A DNA stretch of 64,000 bases from an uncultured Cohaesibacter sp. (lineage in GTDB: Bacteria > Pseudomonadota > Alphaproteobacteria > Rhizobiales > Cohaesibacteraceae), in assembly GCF_963676275.1 (NCBI RefSeq), contig NZ_OY781091.1, forward strand, positions 2,954,775-3,018,774, written 5' to 3'. The translations under genes and the position numbers were made by a program. Position 1 is the stretch's first letter; the number at the start of each line of letters is the position of its first letter. This document shows positions 1-8,732 of this stretch, piece after piece. Under the pieces are notes generated by a model. The model was not told the origin of the DNA. It searched no databases and saw only the letters and a list, made by a program, of their open reading frames with translations.

Positions 1-1715
1 CCGATGGTGAGGGCGAAATGGGGATTTTTCAGCTGCAAAGGCGACACATTCACCGCGACGAACAGATCCTTGGGCCAATGGCTCGCCTCCTTGCAGGCCT
101 CCTGCAGGCACCAGCGTCCCAGCTGTTCGATCATGTTTGTCTCTTCCATAATCGGGATGAAAAGATCGGGAGGCACAAAGCCGCGGACCGGGTGGTTCCA
201 GCGGGTCAGCGCTTCAAACCCCACCAGCACACCGCTTCGGGTGTCAAACTGGGGCTGATAATAAAGCTCGAACTGGTCTTGCTCGAAGGCCAGCTTGATA
301 TCATCGATCAATGCGCAGCGCTCGATCATGCTGGAGCGCATCTTGGGATCGAACACCTTGAAGGAACAGCGGGATTGTTTCTTGGCCTCATACATGGCCA
401 GATCCGCATTCCCCAGAAGGCTGCTCAGATCCGCATCCCTGCCCGATGTATGGGCGATGCCGATGCTCGCACCCAGCTGGAAAGATGTTCCATCATGATT
501 GATGGGAGCATTGACGATGGTCAATATGCGGTTGGCAAGGATCTCGAGCTTTTGCGCCGTGATTTGCTCTTCAAAAACCATGACGAATTCATCACCGCCA
601 TAGCGGACAAATTCGCTCTTCTCGGGCATGCCCATTTGCATGCGAAGCCCTACCTTGCGCAACACACTGTCGCCATAGGTATGCCCATAGGTGTCATTCA
701 CGATCTTGAAGCCGTTAAGGTCAATCCAGAAGACGGTCACCGCTTCCAGATCGCCGTCTTTCATCCGGCGAGACAGTTCTTCGATATATTCAAGAAAATG
801 AGCCCGGTTATTCAATCCCGTCAAAGAGTCGATATAGACCAGCGACTGGAGCTGCTTCTCTCTCTGCCTCAGCCGCGCCTCTGCCAGAGCCTGCTCGGTG
901 ATATCGATGCGCCGAGACATGATGGCGCCAGCCTCGGACCGGGTCCGCGTATAAATATAGGTCTTGTTGCCCAGCTTCTGAATTTCCCGCTGGGTATCAA
1001 CCAATTGCTCGGCCAGCAGCTTGCGCTCTTGCAGATAGGCCTCGGGATCGGCATGCGCCAGAGGATCCGAGATGATCCCGGCGGCCAGATCCATCCGGTA
1101 AAGGTCCAGATGCGTTCTGCCCAGCAGTTCCTGCCGATTGGGGTAATGGGGGAAAACCCGATGATAGGCATCATTGCTGAAAATGACCCCTTCATCATCT
1201 TCACCGTAAAAGACGATTGCCTCTTCGCTCTGCTCAAGCGCTTCCAGCACCATGGTGGAAAGACGACGCTTTCTCAGGGCAACAAGCGAGCTGGCTCCCA
1301 ATCTGGCAAATTCCGTCATCAGATGGGAATTGACCTGATCGGCAGATACTTCATTTTCACTCTCAAGAAAGGCAAGAAACACGCCACCGAGAACGGTATT
1401 TCCCGACACCAGCTTGGCGCAGGTATGCTGCATTCCTTTTTCCAGGCCATCACGATATTGAGGAACCGGGCCATCATGCAGCAACCAGTTCTCGACCTGT
1501 TCGGGAATGATATTGATCTTTGGATATCCGAAATCTGCCGACAGGCGCACAGATCGTTTCTGGGGGTCGACGACATAGGCCCGGAAGCAGGATCTGCCCC
1601 GGATCGTCTCGATTGCGTCAAGCATTGCAACGAATAACTCGTGTTCGCTCGAAGCTTCTGCGATGCGCAGAGCCAACGAAACTGCTCTGTCCGCACGAAT
1701 TTGCAACCGTCTCAT
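1..1715 (-). CDS. GGDEF-EAL c-di-GMP signalling protein, 3' end outside window
   Basis: The frame reads unbroken from an ATG at 1715 off the window edge, giving about 571 residues without a stop. GGAG lies 6 nt before the ATG. Residues 1-150 resemble a GAF-like sensor. Residues about 160-270 look like a PAS fold followed by a short helix. A GGDEF domain covers about 285-440, with an intact GGDEF at 373-377. The EAL domain starts near 455 and has its EAL signature at 501-503 (FEALTRW); the window edge cuts it. GGDEF domains make cyclic-di-GMP and EAL domains hydrolyse it to pGpG. The inhibitory RxxD site normally found nine residues before GGDEF is absent (PEKS at that place). No transmembrane segment is visible, so it is probably cytosolic. 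Net activity (cyclase, phosphodiesterase or both) cannot be decided without the rest of the EAL domain. Confidence 0.9.
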   Translation of the reverse strand, partial: MRRLQIRADRAVSLALRIAEASSEHELFVAMLDAIETIRGRSCFRAYVVDPQKRSVRLSADFGYPKINIIPEQVENWLLHDGPVPQYRDGLEKGMQHTCAKLVSGNTVLGGVFLAFLESENEVSADQVNSHLMTEFARLGASSLVALRKRRLSTMVLEALEQSEEAIVFYGEDDEGVIFSNDAYHRVFPHYPNRQELLGRTHLDLYRMDLAAGIISDPLAHADPEAYLQERKLLAEQLVDTQREIQKLGNKTYIYTRTRSEAGAIMSRRIDITEQALAEARLRQREKQLQSLVYIDSLTGLNNRAHFLEYIEELSRRMKDGDLEAVTVFWIDLNGFKIVNDTYGHTYGDSVLRKVGLRMQMGMPEKSEFVRYGGDEFVMVFEEQITAQKLEILANRILTIVNAPINHDGTSFQLGASIGIAHTSGRDADLSSLLGNADLAMYEAKKQSRCSFKVFDPKMRSSMIERCALIDDIKLAFEQDQFELYYQPQFDTRSGVLVGFEALTRWNHPVRGFVPPDLFIPIMEETNMIEQLGRWCLQEACKEASHWPKDLFVAVNVSPLQLKNPHFALTI

Positions 1716-2204
1716 ATTGCACTCCGACTTCCATCCCCAAAGTCAAAGTAGCGTGATAGTTGTAAAAATTGCATTACCTTGGAAGAAGATAAAAGAAACA
1801 AACCATTTCGACTAACTTACTACATAAAACAAACATTCAAATAAATAACTATGTAAAATACATTATTCTTGAATTTGTTGATTATTGGAAGATAATGTTT
1901 CTGTATATGTCTGTCTTTAATATCGATAATGCAGTTTTGGACACAACCCAGACTTACAGCACCAATTTCAATCCTTCTCGACTTGCCCTAAAAGTCGGTC
2001 AAAAGGCCCCGCCACAGAGGCATGGCTGGCTCAAGCTGGTTGGTATTGGCCAAGATGCATGATAAGGATGGGCGTCTTTCTTCTGGCCGCGGCATCAAAC
2101 GCCTTGATTGCCCGCCATTGCATTGGCCAAAGAGAAAGGCAAGACACCGCCCTCGCCCCAAAGACGCCCCCCCCTTTGAGGCCTGCAACAATGAAAGCAA
2201 GACG
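1716..2204. other. AT-rich divergent intergenic region
   Basis: This stretch separates the minus-strand GGDEF-EAL gene from ruvX. It is clearly AT-rich between about 1740 and 1930 and should hold the promoters of both genes. An open frame continuing ruvX upstream to 2022 exists, but it looks non-coding in composition and has no relation to the RuvX fold. I see no RNA gene or strong hairpin. Confidence 0.5.
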
Positions 2205-2717
2205 ATGGTCCGCAAGAAAAAGAAAAAGCTTCCGATCGACATTCCGCTGGAGGAACTTCTTGCTGGCGCAAGCTCAAAGCAGCGATTGCTTGGCCTTGAT
2301 CTGGGCACCAAGACCATCGGACTGGCCGTCTCCGACACAGGCAAGAGCATTGCCTCTCCATTGGAAACCATTCAGCGCAGCAAGTTCGGCAAGGACGCCG
2401 AGCGCCTGCAGCAGATTTGTGAAAAGCAGGAAATTGGCGGCTTCGTTCTCGGTCTGCCGCTAAATATGGACGGCTCCGAAGGCCCCAGAGCGCAGGCAAC
2501 GCGGGACTTCTATATTTCCCTGCGCGAATTCTGGCGCGAGCGGGAGCTGCCCACGATCCCCGTCACCTTCTGGGATGAACGCCTGTCCACCGTTGCCGTA
2601 ACGCGCACCTTGCTTGAAGCGGATACATCCCGCGCCCGCCGCGGCGAAGTGGTTGATAAAATGGCCGCCTCCTTCATCCTTCAGGGCGCACTGGACAGGG
2701 CCAAAAACCTCTCCTGA
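2205..2717 (+). CDS. ruvX: YqgF/RuvX-type putative Holliday junction resolvase (pre-16S rRNA nuclease)
   Basis: 170 residues. The RNase H-like core begins with LGLDLGTKTIGLAVSD (about residues 29-44), the YqgF signature with the first catalytic Asp. It continues with the FVLGLPLNMDGSEG segment and ends with WDERLSTVAVTR and a late Asp (VVDKMAASFILQ), matching the family's three-acid active site. Family members process the 5' end of 16S rRNA and have been proposed to resolve Holliday junctions. The ATG at 2205 is preferred over an upstream in-frame start at 2022, because the extra 61 residues are unlike the family. A lysine-rich N-terminus (MVRKKKKK) precedes the domain. In many rhizobia the gene lies near pyrB and dprA, as here. 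Confidence 0.88.
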   Translation: MVRKKKKKLPIDIPLEELLAGASSKQRLLGLDLGTKTIGLAVSDTGKSIASPLETIQRSKFGKDAERLQQICEKQEIGGFVLGLPLNMDGSEGPRAQATRDFYISLREFWRERELPTIPVTFWDERLSTVAVTRTLLEADTSRARRGEVVDKMAASFILQGALDRAKNLS

Positions 2718-3033
2718 TCAGTTAAATTCATTTGTGATATGAATATGCAGCATAAGCTCAATGAGCGCTGCGCCATAATCAGGCCTTCACAATTTGACAT
2801 AATGGCTTAATATCGGACTTTAGTCAGGTGCCTGTCCCGCAGGTGCCATATGACTCTTTCGAACATATCTCAGAGACCAAGCTGCGTTCTTTGTCAGTCG
2901 GTTTCCCTTCGACCAGAGAGAAACCCTCAGGATATGGCCGCCCCGCAAATGAAGCTTCAGATTTCAGCCTGGCAAGACCATAATTTTTGAACGCGCGGCC
3001 TCTGTTGTACCAGCAAAACAACAGAGCAAAGCC
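2718..3033. other. Intergenic leader of the cfa gene with a possible -35 box
   Basis: No gene is visible on either strand, apart from an antisense frame shadowing cfa. A perfect TTGACA at 2794-2799 is followed by AT-rich sequence. The best -10 match about 18 nt downstream is poor, so promoter placement is uncertain. An 8-bp direct repeat, CAGGTGCC, occurs twice near 2825-2850. Confidence 0.35.
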
Positions 3034-4293
3034 ATGAATAAACCGCTCCACAATCTCATCAAGAAAATTTTCAAAACCGGCAATCTCACACTCACATGGG
3101 CATCGGGCGAAGTCGTCAGCTATGGACAAGCGGACGCCTCCCCCGTCCGGATACGCCTTGCAGACAGGGAGGCCGAAAAACTGCTGGCCAAAGACCCGGC
3201 CCTGACATTGGGGGAAATGTATATGCAGGGGCGTTTCATTATCGAACAGGGCGATATTTACGATTTCCTGTCGCTGGTTCGAAGAAACACCTCGGAGAGC
3301 AACTTCTCCGCCCTCATGCGCCTGCGCCATTGCTGGCGCATCTTCAAGGCTCAAATGGCAACCCGCCTGCCGATCAACCGGAACCGCAAGAATGTGTCCC
3401 ATCATTATGATCTGACACCGGCGCTGTTTGATCTCTTCCTTGATGATGACTGGCAATATTCCTGCGGCTATTTCGAAAGCCCGGACAGCTCGCTGGACGA
3501 GGCCCAACTGGCCAAGAAACGCCACCTGGCGGCCAAATTGCAACTGGAAGAAAATCAGCGTGTTCTGGAAATCGGCTCCGGCTGGGGTGGTCTGGCATTG
3601 TATCTGGCAGAGACATGCGGGGTCGACATGACCGGCGTCACCCTTTCCCATGAACAGCTTGCGGTCTCTGAAAGGCGCGCCGCCGAGCGCCAGCTGTCCG
3701 ATCATGTCCGCTTCGAGCTCAAGGATTATCGCAATCTGAAGGCCAAACCCTTTGACAGGATCGTATCGGTCGGCATGTTCGAGCATGTGGGCACCGGTCG
3801 CTATGACAATTTCTTTCAAAAATGCACCGAGCTGCTTGATGACAATGGCCTGATGCTGCTGCATTCCATCGGCCGCCCCGAAGCGGGCCATAATGTCACC
3901 AACCCATTTATCGCCAAATATATTTTCCCCGGCGGCTATATCCCCTCGCTGTCCGAAGTCCTGCCCGCCATAGAGCGAGCAGGTCTGCTGGTGCGCGACG
4001 TTGAAATTCTCAATCTTCACTATGCCTATACCTTGCGCGAATGGCGCAAGCGTTTCCTCGCTCGCAAACAGGAAGCGCTGTCTCTCTATGATGAGGACTT
4101 CTTCCGCATGTGGGACTTCTATCTGGCAGGATCTGAAATGGCCTTCGCATGGGACAATATGTTCATCTTCCAGATCCAGCTGGCCAAAAGACAACCGGCA
4201 GCCCCCAGCCATCGCGACTATATGGTCGAGACGGAAAAAAGCCTCAAGCAGAAGGAGGCAAGTCTGGCCCCGATGCAGAGGATCACGCTCTAG
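3034..4293 (+). CDS. cfa: Cyclopropane-fatty-acyl-phospholipid synthase
   Basis: 419 residues, as expected for the Cfa/CmaS family. The enzyme transfers a methylene from S-adenosylmethionine to the double bond of unsaturated acyl chains in membrane phospholipids, usually in stationary phase or under acid stress. Residues 1-110 form the family's N-terminal domain (GEMYMQGRFIIEQGDI). YSCGYFESPDSSLDEAQ near 145 is a hallmark Cfa segment. VLEIGSGWGGLALYLAE near 178-194 is the SAM-binding motif I. GMFEHVGTGRYDNFF near 248 also fits. The protein is soluble or peripheral. It is followed by its own terminator, so it is probably monocistronic. Confidence 0.95.
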   Translation: MNKPLHNLIKKIFKTGNLTLTWASGEVVSYGQADASPVRIRLADREAEKLLAKDPALTLGEMYMQGRFIIEQGDIYDFLSLVRRNTSESNFSALMRLRHCWRIFKAQMATRLPINRNRKNVSHHYDLTPALFDLFLDDDWQYSCGYFESPDSSLDEAQLAKKRHLAAKLQLEENQRVLEIGSGWGGLALYLAETCGVDMTGVTLSHEQLAVSERRAAERQLSDHVRFELKDYRNLKAKPFDRIVSVGMFEHVGTGRYDNFFQKCTELLDDNGLMLLHSIGRPEAGHNVTNPFIAKYIFPGGYIPSLSEVLPAIERAGLLVRDVEILNLHYAYTLREWRKRFLARKQEALSLYDEDFFRMWDFYLAGSEMAFAWDNMFIFQIQLAKRQPAAPSHRDYMVETEKSLKQKEASLAPMQRITL

Positions 4294-4358
4294 AAGCCAT
4301 CGGGAGAAGCCATAGGGGCACATCCTCAAAAAATCGGAATAAATATCAATAGAGCAGG

Positions 4359-4391
4359 AAAACTCCGCTGAAATATGCGGAGTTTTTCTTT
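4359..4391 (+). terminator. Rho-independent terminator after cfa
   Basis: The stem AAAACTCCGC (4359-4368) pairs perfectly with GCGGAGTTTT (4377-4386) around an 8-nt loop and runs into a T-rich tail. It lies 65 nt past the cfa stop codon. Confidence 0.85.
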
Positions 4392-4509
4392 TATCTTCCG
4401 CTCTGGACAGCGATCACTCTTTACCTTGCCCGCTCTTTCGGTCACAAATATCAGGCCCGCCCTTTGCGCCGCCGCCCCAATATAGCGGCCCATGCCAGAA
4501 AGAAGCCCC

Positions 4510-5451
4510 ATGTATGTGATCGTTGAAGCCATCATTCCAACATTCTTCCTTGTTGGACTTGGGCTCTATATTCGCCGCAGCGGACTGGTCCCCGAGGAGC
4601 AGTGGGGCGGCCTTGAAACCATCGCCTATTGGCTGTTTTTTCCGGCTCTTATCTTCAACTCGCTGTTCAAGGCCGATCTGAAGAATGTCCCGCTGGGCGA
4701 CATGACCTTCGTGCTCATCTCTGCCATCCTGCTCATGGCGGCCCTGATGCTGCTGCTCTATCCGCTGTTCCGCTCTGCCTTTGGCATCGACAATCCCTCT
4801 TATACCTCGATCTATCAGGGTGTTTTGCGCTGGAACGGCTTCATGGCGTTGGCCATCGTGCAAAAGGCCTATGGCAACGACGCCATGGCGCTGGTCGCCG
4901 TCGCCATGGCCTCGATGATCCCCGTCATCAACATTATCATTGTCGGCATCATGGCCGTGTTTGGCGCAAATGGGCGCCCCAGCTTTGCCAATGTGTTGCT
5001 GAATATCATCAAGAATCCCTTCATCATCGCCTCTCTGGTCGGGCTGACGGTCAATCTGTCCGGCATTCCGATCTGGGATCCCGTCGCCTCCACAATCGAG
5101 ATCACCGGACGCGCCGGCCTTGCCTGCGCCCTGCTCATCGTGGGAGCTGGCATCCGGCTCAAGCATGCCTTCCCTCCGGTGCGCGATGTCTGGTTTTCGT
5201 GCATTCTGCGCCTTGTCGGCATGCCCGCCATGGCCATCGGCTTTGCCATCCTTTTCGGCCTTGGAGGACAGCCGCTGGAAGTGGTCATCATCTCCACAGC
5301 GGTTCCCACCGCCATGAACAGCTATGTTCTGGCAAAGAAGATGGGCGGCAATGCACCGCTGATCGCCGCCATCGTCACATGGCAGACGCCCCTTTCGGCA
5401 CTGGCCATCCCGCTTTGGCTGGCGCTGGTGCGTTCATTCAATCTCAGTTGA
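4510..5451 (+). CDS. AEC-family (auxin efflux carrier/malonate-type) transporter
   Basis: 313 residues with about ten hydrophobic segments in two halves, typical of the AEC family. It opens with a helix holding IPTFFLVGLGLYIRR and has conserved helix-breaking segments such as IYQGVLRWNGFMALAI and LACALLIVGAGIRL. Bacterial members export or exchange small organic acids or amino acids; the substrate is not predictable from sequence. The ATG at 4510 has a purine-rich AGAAAGAAG upstream and fits the family start. An in-frame ATG at 4492 would add six residues. The gene stands alone between the cfa terminator and pyrB. Confidence 0.85.
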   Translation: MYVIVEAIIPTFFLVGLGLYIRRSGLVPEEQWGGLETIAYWLFFPALIFNSLFKADLKNVPLGDMTFVLISAILLMAALMLLLYPLFRSAFGIDNPSYTSIYQGVLRWNGFMALAIVQKAYGNDAMALVAVAMASMIPVINIIIVGIMAVFGANGRPSFANVLLNIIKNPFIIASLVGLTVNLSGIPIWDPVASTIEITGRAGLACALLIVGAGIRLKHAFPPVRDVWFSCILRLVGMPAMAIGFAILFGLGGQPLEVVIISTAVPTAMNSYVLAKKMGGNAPLIAAIVTWQTPLSALAIPLWLALVRSFNLS

Positions 5452-5548
5452 ACCCCAGTCTGGGGGCTGCCACTGGCAGGAGTGAGTGAAGGGTGACAGA
5501 AGGGTGACTGAAAAGTCATCAAGATATATACAGACTGCGAACACCCAC

Positions 5549-5577
5549 TTGCGGCGAATCCGATTTCCACCTATAGC
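5549..5577 (+). promoter_or_regulatory. Candidate promoter of pyrB
   Basis: TTGCGG (5549-5554) and TATAGC (5572-5577) are 17 nt apart, 42 nt before the pyrB start codon. The matches to the consensus are partial (3/6 and 4/6), so this is tentative. I see no pyrimidine attenuator hairpin in the leader. Confidence 0.3.
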
Positions 5578-5618
5578 TATAAATCTAGCGAAAACCCAAA
5601 AACGCTAGGATAAAGATC

Positions 5619-6566
5619 GTGGCATTTGCGCACCACCATCTGCTCGGAATTGCCGGGCTGACCCCCCAAGAAATCACAGCACTTCTGGATCTTGCAGAAG
5701 ATGCAGTTGATGTTTCCCGACAGGTTGAAAAGAAGAAAGTCATGCTCAAGGGGCGGACTCAGATCAACCTGTTCTTCGAGGCTTCGACCCGCACCCAAAG
5801 CTCCTTCGAGCTTGCCGGAAAACGCCTCGGCGCGGACGTTATGAACATGTCCGTCAAGAACTCTTCCGTGTCGAAAGGGGAAACCCTGCTTGACACGGCA
5901 ACAACCCTCAACGCCATGCATCCGGATATTCTGGTTGTTCGCCACAATGCCGCAGGCGCGCCGCAGCTTCTGGCCCGCAAGGTTGGCTGCTCGGTGATCA
6001 ATGCCGGCGATGGCGCTCATGAGCATCCCACCCAGGCACTGCTCGACGCCCTGACCATCCGGCGTCACAAAGGCACGCTGGAGGGGCTGGTTGTCGCCAT
6101 TTGCGGCGACATCATGCATTCCCGCGTCGCCCGCTCCAACATATTGCTGCTCACCGCCATGGGCGCTGAAGTTCGTCTGGTTGCCCCTTCCACGCTGCTT
6201 CCCGACAGTGTCGAGGCCATGGGCGTCAAATGCTTCCGCGACATGCGCAAGGGGCTGGATGGAGCCGATGTGGTCATGATGCTCCGGCTACAGCTGGAAC
6301 GCATGAATGGCGCATTCGTTCCCTCCATTCGTGAATATTTCCACTTTTACGGCCTTGACGAGGAAAAGCTGAAATATGCCCGCGAGGATGCCATCGTCAT
6401 GCATCCCGGCCCGATGAATCGTGGCGTTGAAATCGACAGCTCGGTTGCCGATTCGGGCCGGTCGGTCATTCATGAACAGGTGGAAATGGGCGTTGCAGTT
6501 CGCATGGCAATCATCGAATTGCTGGCCCAGAACAGCCTTGATACACAGCCGGTCGAGTTGGATTGA
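5619..6566 (+). CDS. pyrB: Aspartate carbamoyltransferase catalytic chain
   Basis: 315 residues. It condenses carbamoyl phosphate with L-aspartate to N-carbamoyl-aspartate, the committed step of pyrimidine synthesis. STRT at 56-59, inside [19 protein letters not shown], is the carbamoyl-phosphate loop. [10 protein letters not shown] and [13 protein letters not shown] are further family signatures. The start is GTG at 5619, with AGGA 7 nt upstream; the protein then reads [13 protein letters not shown] as in relatives. The gene lies 7 nt before the pyrC-like gene, so the two are co-transcribed. No regulatory-chain gene (pyrI) is present. In organisms with this organisation the catalytic chain assembles with the inactive dihydroorotase homologue encoded next to it. 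Confidence 0.96.
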   Translation: MAFAHHHLLGIAGLTPQEITALLDLAEDAVDVSRQVEKKKVMLKGRTQINLFFEASTRTQSSFELAGKRLGADVMNMSVKNSSVSKGETLLDTATTLNAMHPDILVVRHNAAGAPQLLARKVGCSVINAGDGAHEHPTQALLDALTIRRHKGTLEGLVVAICGDIMHSRVARSNILLLTAMGAEVRLVAPSTLLPDSVEAMGVKCFRDMRKGLDGADVVMMLRLQLERMNGAFVPSIREYFHFYGLDEEKLKYAREDAIVMHPGPMNRGVEIDSSVADSGRSVIHEQVEMGVAVRMAIIELLAQNSLDTQPVELD

Positions 6567-6573
6567 GAGGGAA

Positions 6574-7887
6574 ATGAAAATGCCAGAAAGACAAAAAGCC
6601 CCCTTCGCCCTGACCAATGTCAAGCTGCTTGACCCCTCCACCGGCATGGAAGAGCCCGGAGCCATCCTCATCGAGGACGGCAAGGTAAAGGCCATCGGTG
6701 CCAAGGTTGCCAGCCAGCTTCCTTCCGACATTCTGCGCGTGGATGGATTGGGCAAGATCGCAGCCCCCGGCCTTGTCGACATGCATGTCACCACCGGCGA
6801 ACCGGGTGCGGAACATCGCGAAACCCTGAAAAGCGCCAGCAAGGCAGCCGCTGCCGGTGGCGTGACCACTATCGCCTGCATGCCGGACACCGACCCCGTG
6901 ATCGATGACATCGCTCTCGTCGATTTCATCAAGCGCCGCGCACGCGACACAGCAAGGGTGCATGTGCATCCCTATGCGGCCATGACCCGAGGCCTTGAAG
7001 GCAAGGAAATGACCGAAATCGGCCTGATGATCGAAGCCGGTGCGGTGGCCCTTTCCAACGGCCGCAAGGCGGTCACCAACGCCCAGATCATGCGGCGCCT
7101 GATGACCTATGGCCGGGATTTCGGCGCCCTGATCGTCCATCATCCCGAAGACCCCGATCTGGTCGGAAACGGGGTGATGAATCTGGGTGAAACCTCGACC
7201 CGTCTCGGCCTTGCCGGGATACCTGCCGAGGCGGAAACCATCATGGTCGCCCGCGATGTGCGTCTTGCCCAGCTCACCGGTTGCCGCTATCACGCCAGCC
7301 AGATTTCCTGCGCCGAAAGCCTCGACATCATCCGTCGGGCCAAGGACAAGGGCTATGATGTGACTTGCGGCGTGTCGATCAACCATCTCACCCTCAATGA
7401 GAATGACATCGGCCTCTATCGCACCTTCTACAAGATGTCACCGCCGCTCAGAAGCGAAGCCGAGCGTCTGGCCATGATCGAAGGCGTGGCCGATGGCACC
7501 ATCGACGTTATCGTCTCCGCCCATGACCCGCAGGATGTGGACACCAAGCGGCATCCATTTGCCGAATGTGCCGACGGTGCGGTCGGTCTTGAGACCATGT
7601 TGCCAGCCGCCATGCGTCTGGTCCATGCCGGTCAGCTGACCATGATGCAGGCCTTCAAGGCCCTGTCGACAACACCGGCCCGATTGCTCGGCCTGCCAGC
7701 AGGCAGCCTGCAACCGGGAACGCCTGCCGACATCATCATCTTCGATCCGGACCTGCCATGGGTCATGCACAGGGACATGCTGCAGTCGCGCTCCAAGAAC
7801 ACAGCCTTCCACAAGGCGCAGCTTTCAGGCAAAGTTCTGCAAACTTACGTTGAAGGACAGCTGGTTCATCATTACGATCCCAACTGA
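6574..7887 (+). CDS. pyrC': Dihydroorotase-like protein, probably non-catalytic ATCase partner (PyrC'/PyrX type)
   Basis: 437 residues of the type I dihydroorotase (amidohydrolase) fold, starting at ATG 6574 with GAGAGGGAA just upstream. The TIM-barrel metal motif that normally reads DxHxH..R is DMHVTTGEPG at 69-78 here. The second metal-binding His and the substrate Arg are gone. The late catalytic Asp motif (TDHAPH in active enzymes) is replaced by SAHDPQ near 315-320. By analogy with the Pseudomonas pyrBC' system, the protein is likely a structural partner that holds ATCase together, and true dihydroorotase would be encoded elsewhere. Databases commonly label such genes simply dihydroorotase. 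GVSINHLTLNENDIG near 275 and the overall length match the alphaproteobacterial pyrB-linked subfamily. Confidence 0.88.
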   Translation: MKMPERQKAPFALTNVKLLDPSTGMEEPGAILIEDGKVKAIGAKVASQLPSDILRVDGLGKIAAPGLVDMHVTTGEPGAEHRETLKSASKAAAAGGVTTIACMPDTDPVIDDIALVDFIKRRARDTARVHVHPYAAMTRGLEGKEMTEIGLMIEAGAVALSNGRKAVTNAQIMRRLMTYGRDFGALIVHHPEDPDLVGNGVMNLGETSTRLGLAGIPAEAETIMVARDVRLAQLTGCRYHASQISCAESLDIIRRAKDKGYDVTCGVSINHLTLNENDIGLYRTFYKMSPPLRSEAERLAMIEGVADGTIDVIVSAHDPQDVDTKRHPFAECADGAVGLETMLPAAMRLVHAGQLTMMQAFKALSTTPARLLGLPAGSLQPGTPADIIIFDPDLPWVMHRDMLQSRSKNTAFHKAQLSGKVLQTYVEGQLVHHYDPN

Positions 7888-7909
7888 CAAGTCTGACAAG
7901 ATTCGGTCA

Positions 7910-7939
7910 GGTGGCCGGGAGTTATGCTCTCCGGCCACC
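7910..7939 (+). other. GC-rich stem-loop between pyrC' and plsY
   Basis: GGTGGCCGG (7910-7918) pairs with CCGGCCACC (7931-7939), with partial extra pairing inside. No T-run follows, so it is more likely an mRNA-processing or attenuating hairpin than an efficient intrinsic terminator. It sits in the 104-nt gap between the pyrimidine pair and plsY. Confidence 0.5.
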
Positions 7940-7991
7940 GGCCTAGCATATCCAGGCGCTTGCCTTGCAAGACGGAGAAGGGACCAAGCCA

Positions 7992-8732
7992 ATGATCGAT
8001 CCTATCAGTTGGAGCATCCTATTGCCCCAGATCTTCGTCGCCATGCTTTTCGGTTATGCCCTTGGCTCGACCCCCTTCGGCCTGATCCTGACCAGAATGG
8101 CCGGTATGGGAGATGTGCGCAAGATTGGCTCCGGCAATATTGGCGCAACCAATGTTCTGCGTACAGGCAACAAGAAGCTGGCAGCGCTGACGCTTCTGGG
8201 TGACCTTCTCAAAGGCACATTCGCCGTTGTCATCGCGCGGGAATGCGCTCTTATCTTCGCGCCCGAAAATCTTCGGATGCTCGCCATGCTGGCCGGCCTC
8301 GGGGCCTTTCTTGGTCATCTCTTTCCCTTCTGGCTCGGTTTTCGCGGTGGCAAGGGCGTGGCGACCTATCTGGGCGTCCTTCTGGGGCTTCACCCGCCTG
8401 CCTTTCTGGCCTTTGCCTTCATATGGCTCACGTCGGCCTATCTCAGCCGCTATTCCTCGCTTTCGGCCCTGATCGCCAGTGCGCTGATGCCCTTTGTTCT
8501 GTTTGGTTTCGGTCGCTGGGAGCTGGCAGAATTGTTTGCGGTTCTCTCGGTGATGCTATGGATCAAGCATCGCGAAAATATCAAACGCCTGCTTGATGGC
8601 ACCGAGGGCAAGATCGGAGGCGGCAAGAAGACAAATCCCAGCGAGAACGTAAAAAGCGAGGACGTAAAAAGCGAGGCCGCCAAGCAAGAAGCAACCGGTG
8701 AGCCTTCCGGCCCCGAAAGCGACGCCAAATGA
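7992..8732 (+). CDS. plsY: Glycerol-3-phosphate acyltransferase (acyl-phosphate dependent)
   Basis: 246 residues. PlsY is an inner-membrane enzyme that transfers an acyl group from acyl-phosphate to glycerol-3-phosphate, making lysophosphatidate. About six hydrophobic segments are visible. The diagnostic loops are present: [26 protein letters not shown] with the phosphate-binding GSGNIGATN, and [15 protein letters not shown]. The ATG at 7992 follows AAGGGA; an in-frame TTG at 7965 is less likely. The last 40 or so residues form an unusual hydrophilic tail rich in Lys, Glu and Ser with a near-repeat ([12 protein letters not shown]), absent from the core family. The stop codon overlaps the dprA start (ATGA), so translation is coupled. 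Confidence 0.92.
   Translation: MIDPISWSILLPQIFVAMLFGYALGSTPFGLILTRMAGMGDVRKIGSGNIGATNVLRTGNKKLAALTLLGDLLKGTFAVVIARECALIFAPENLRMLAMLAGLGAFLGHLFPFWLGFRGGKGVATYLGVLLGLHPPAFLAFAFIWLTSAYLSRYSSLSALIASALMPFVLFGFGRWELAELFAVLSVMLWIKHRENIKRLLDGTEGKIGGGKKTNPSENVKSEDVKSEAAKQEATGEPSGPESDAK

Noticed and set aside
18-1637. 539-codon open frame on the plus strand
   Set aside because: It is antisense to the GGDEF-EAL gene, whose frame contains exact GGDEF and EAL motifs. The plus-strand product has no family features.
2022-2204. N-terminal extension of ruvX
   Set aside because: In-frame but compositionally non-coding, unlike the RuvX family. The ATG at 2205 gives the expected length.
2824-4329. 501-codon open frame on the minus strand
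   Set aside because: Antisense shadow of cfa, caused by strong codon bias.
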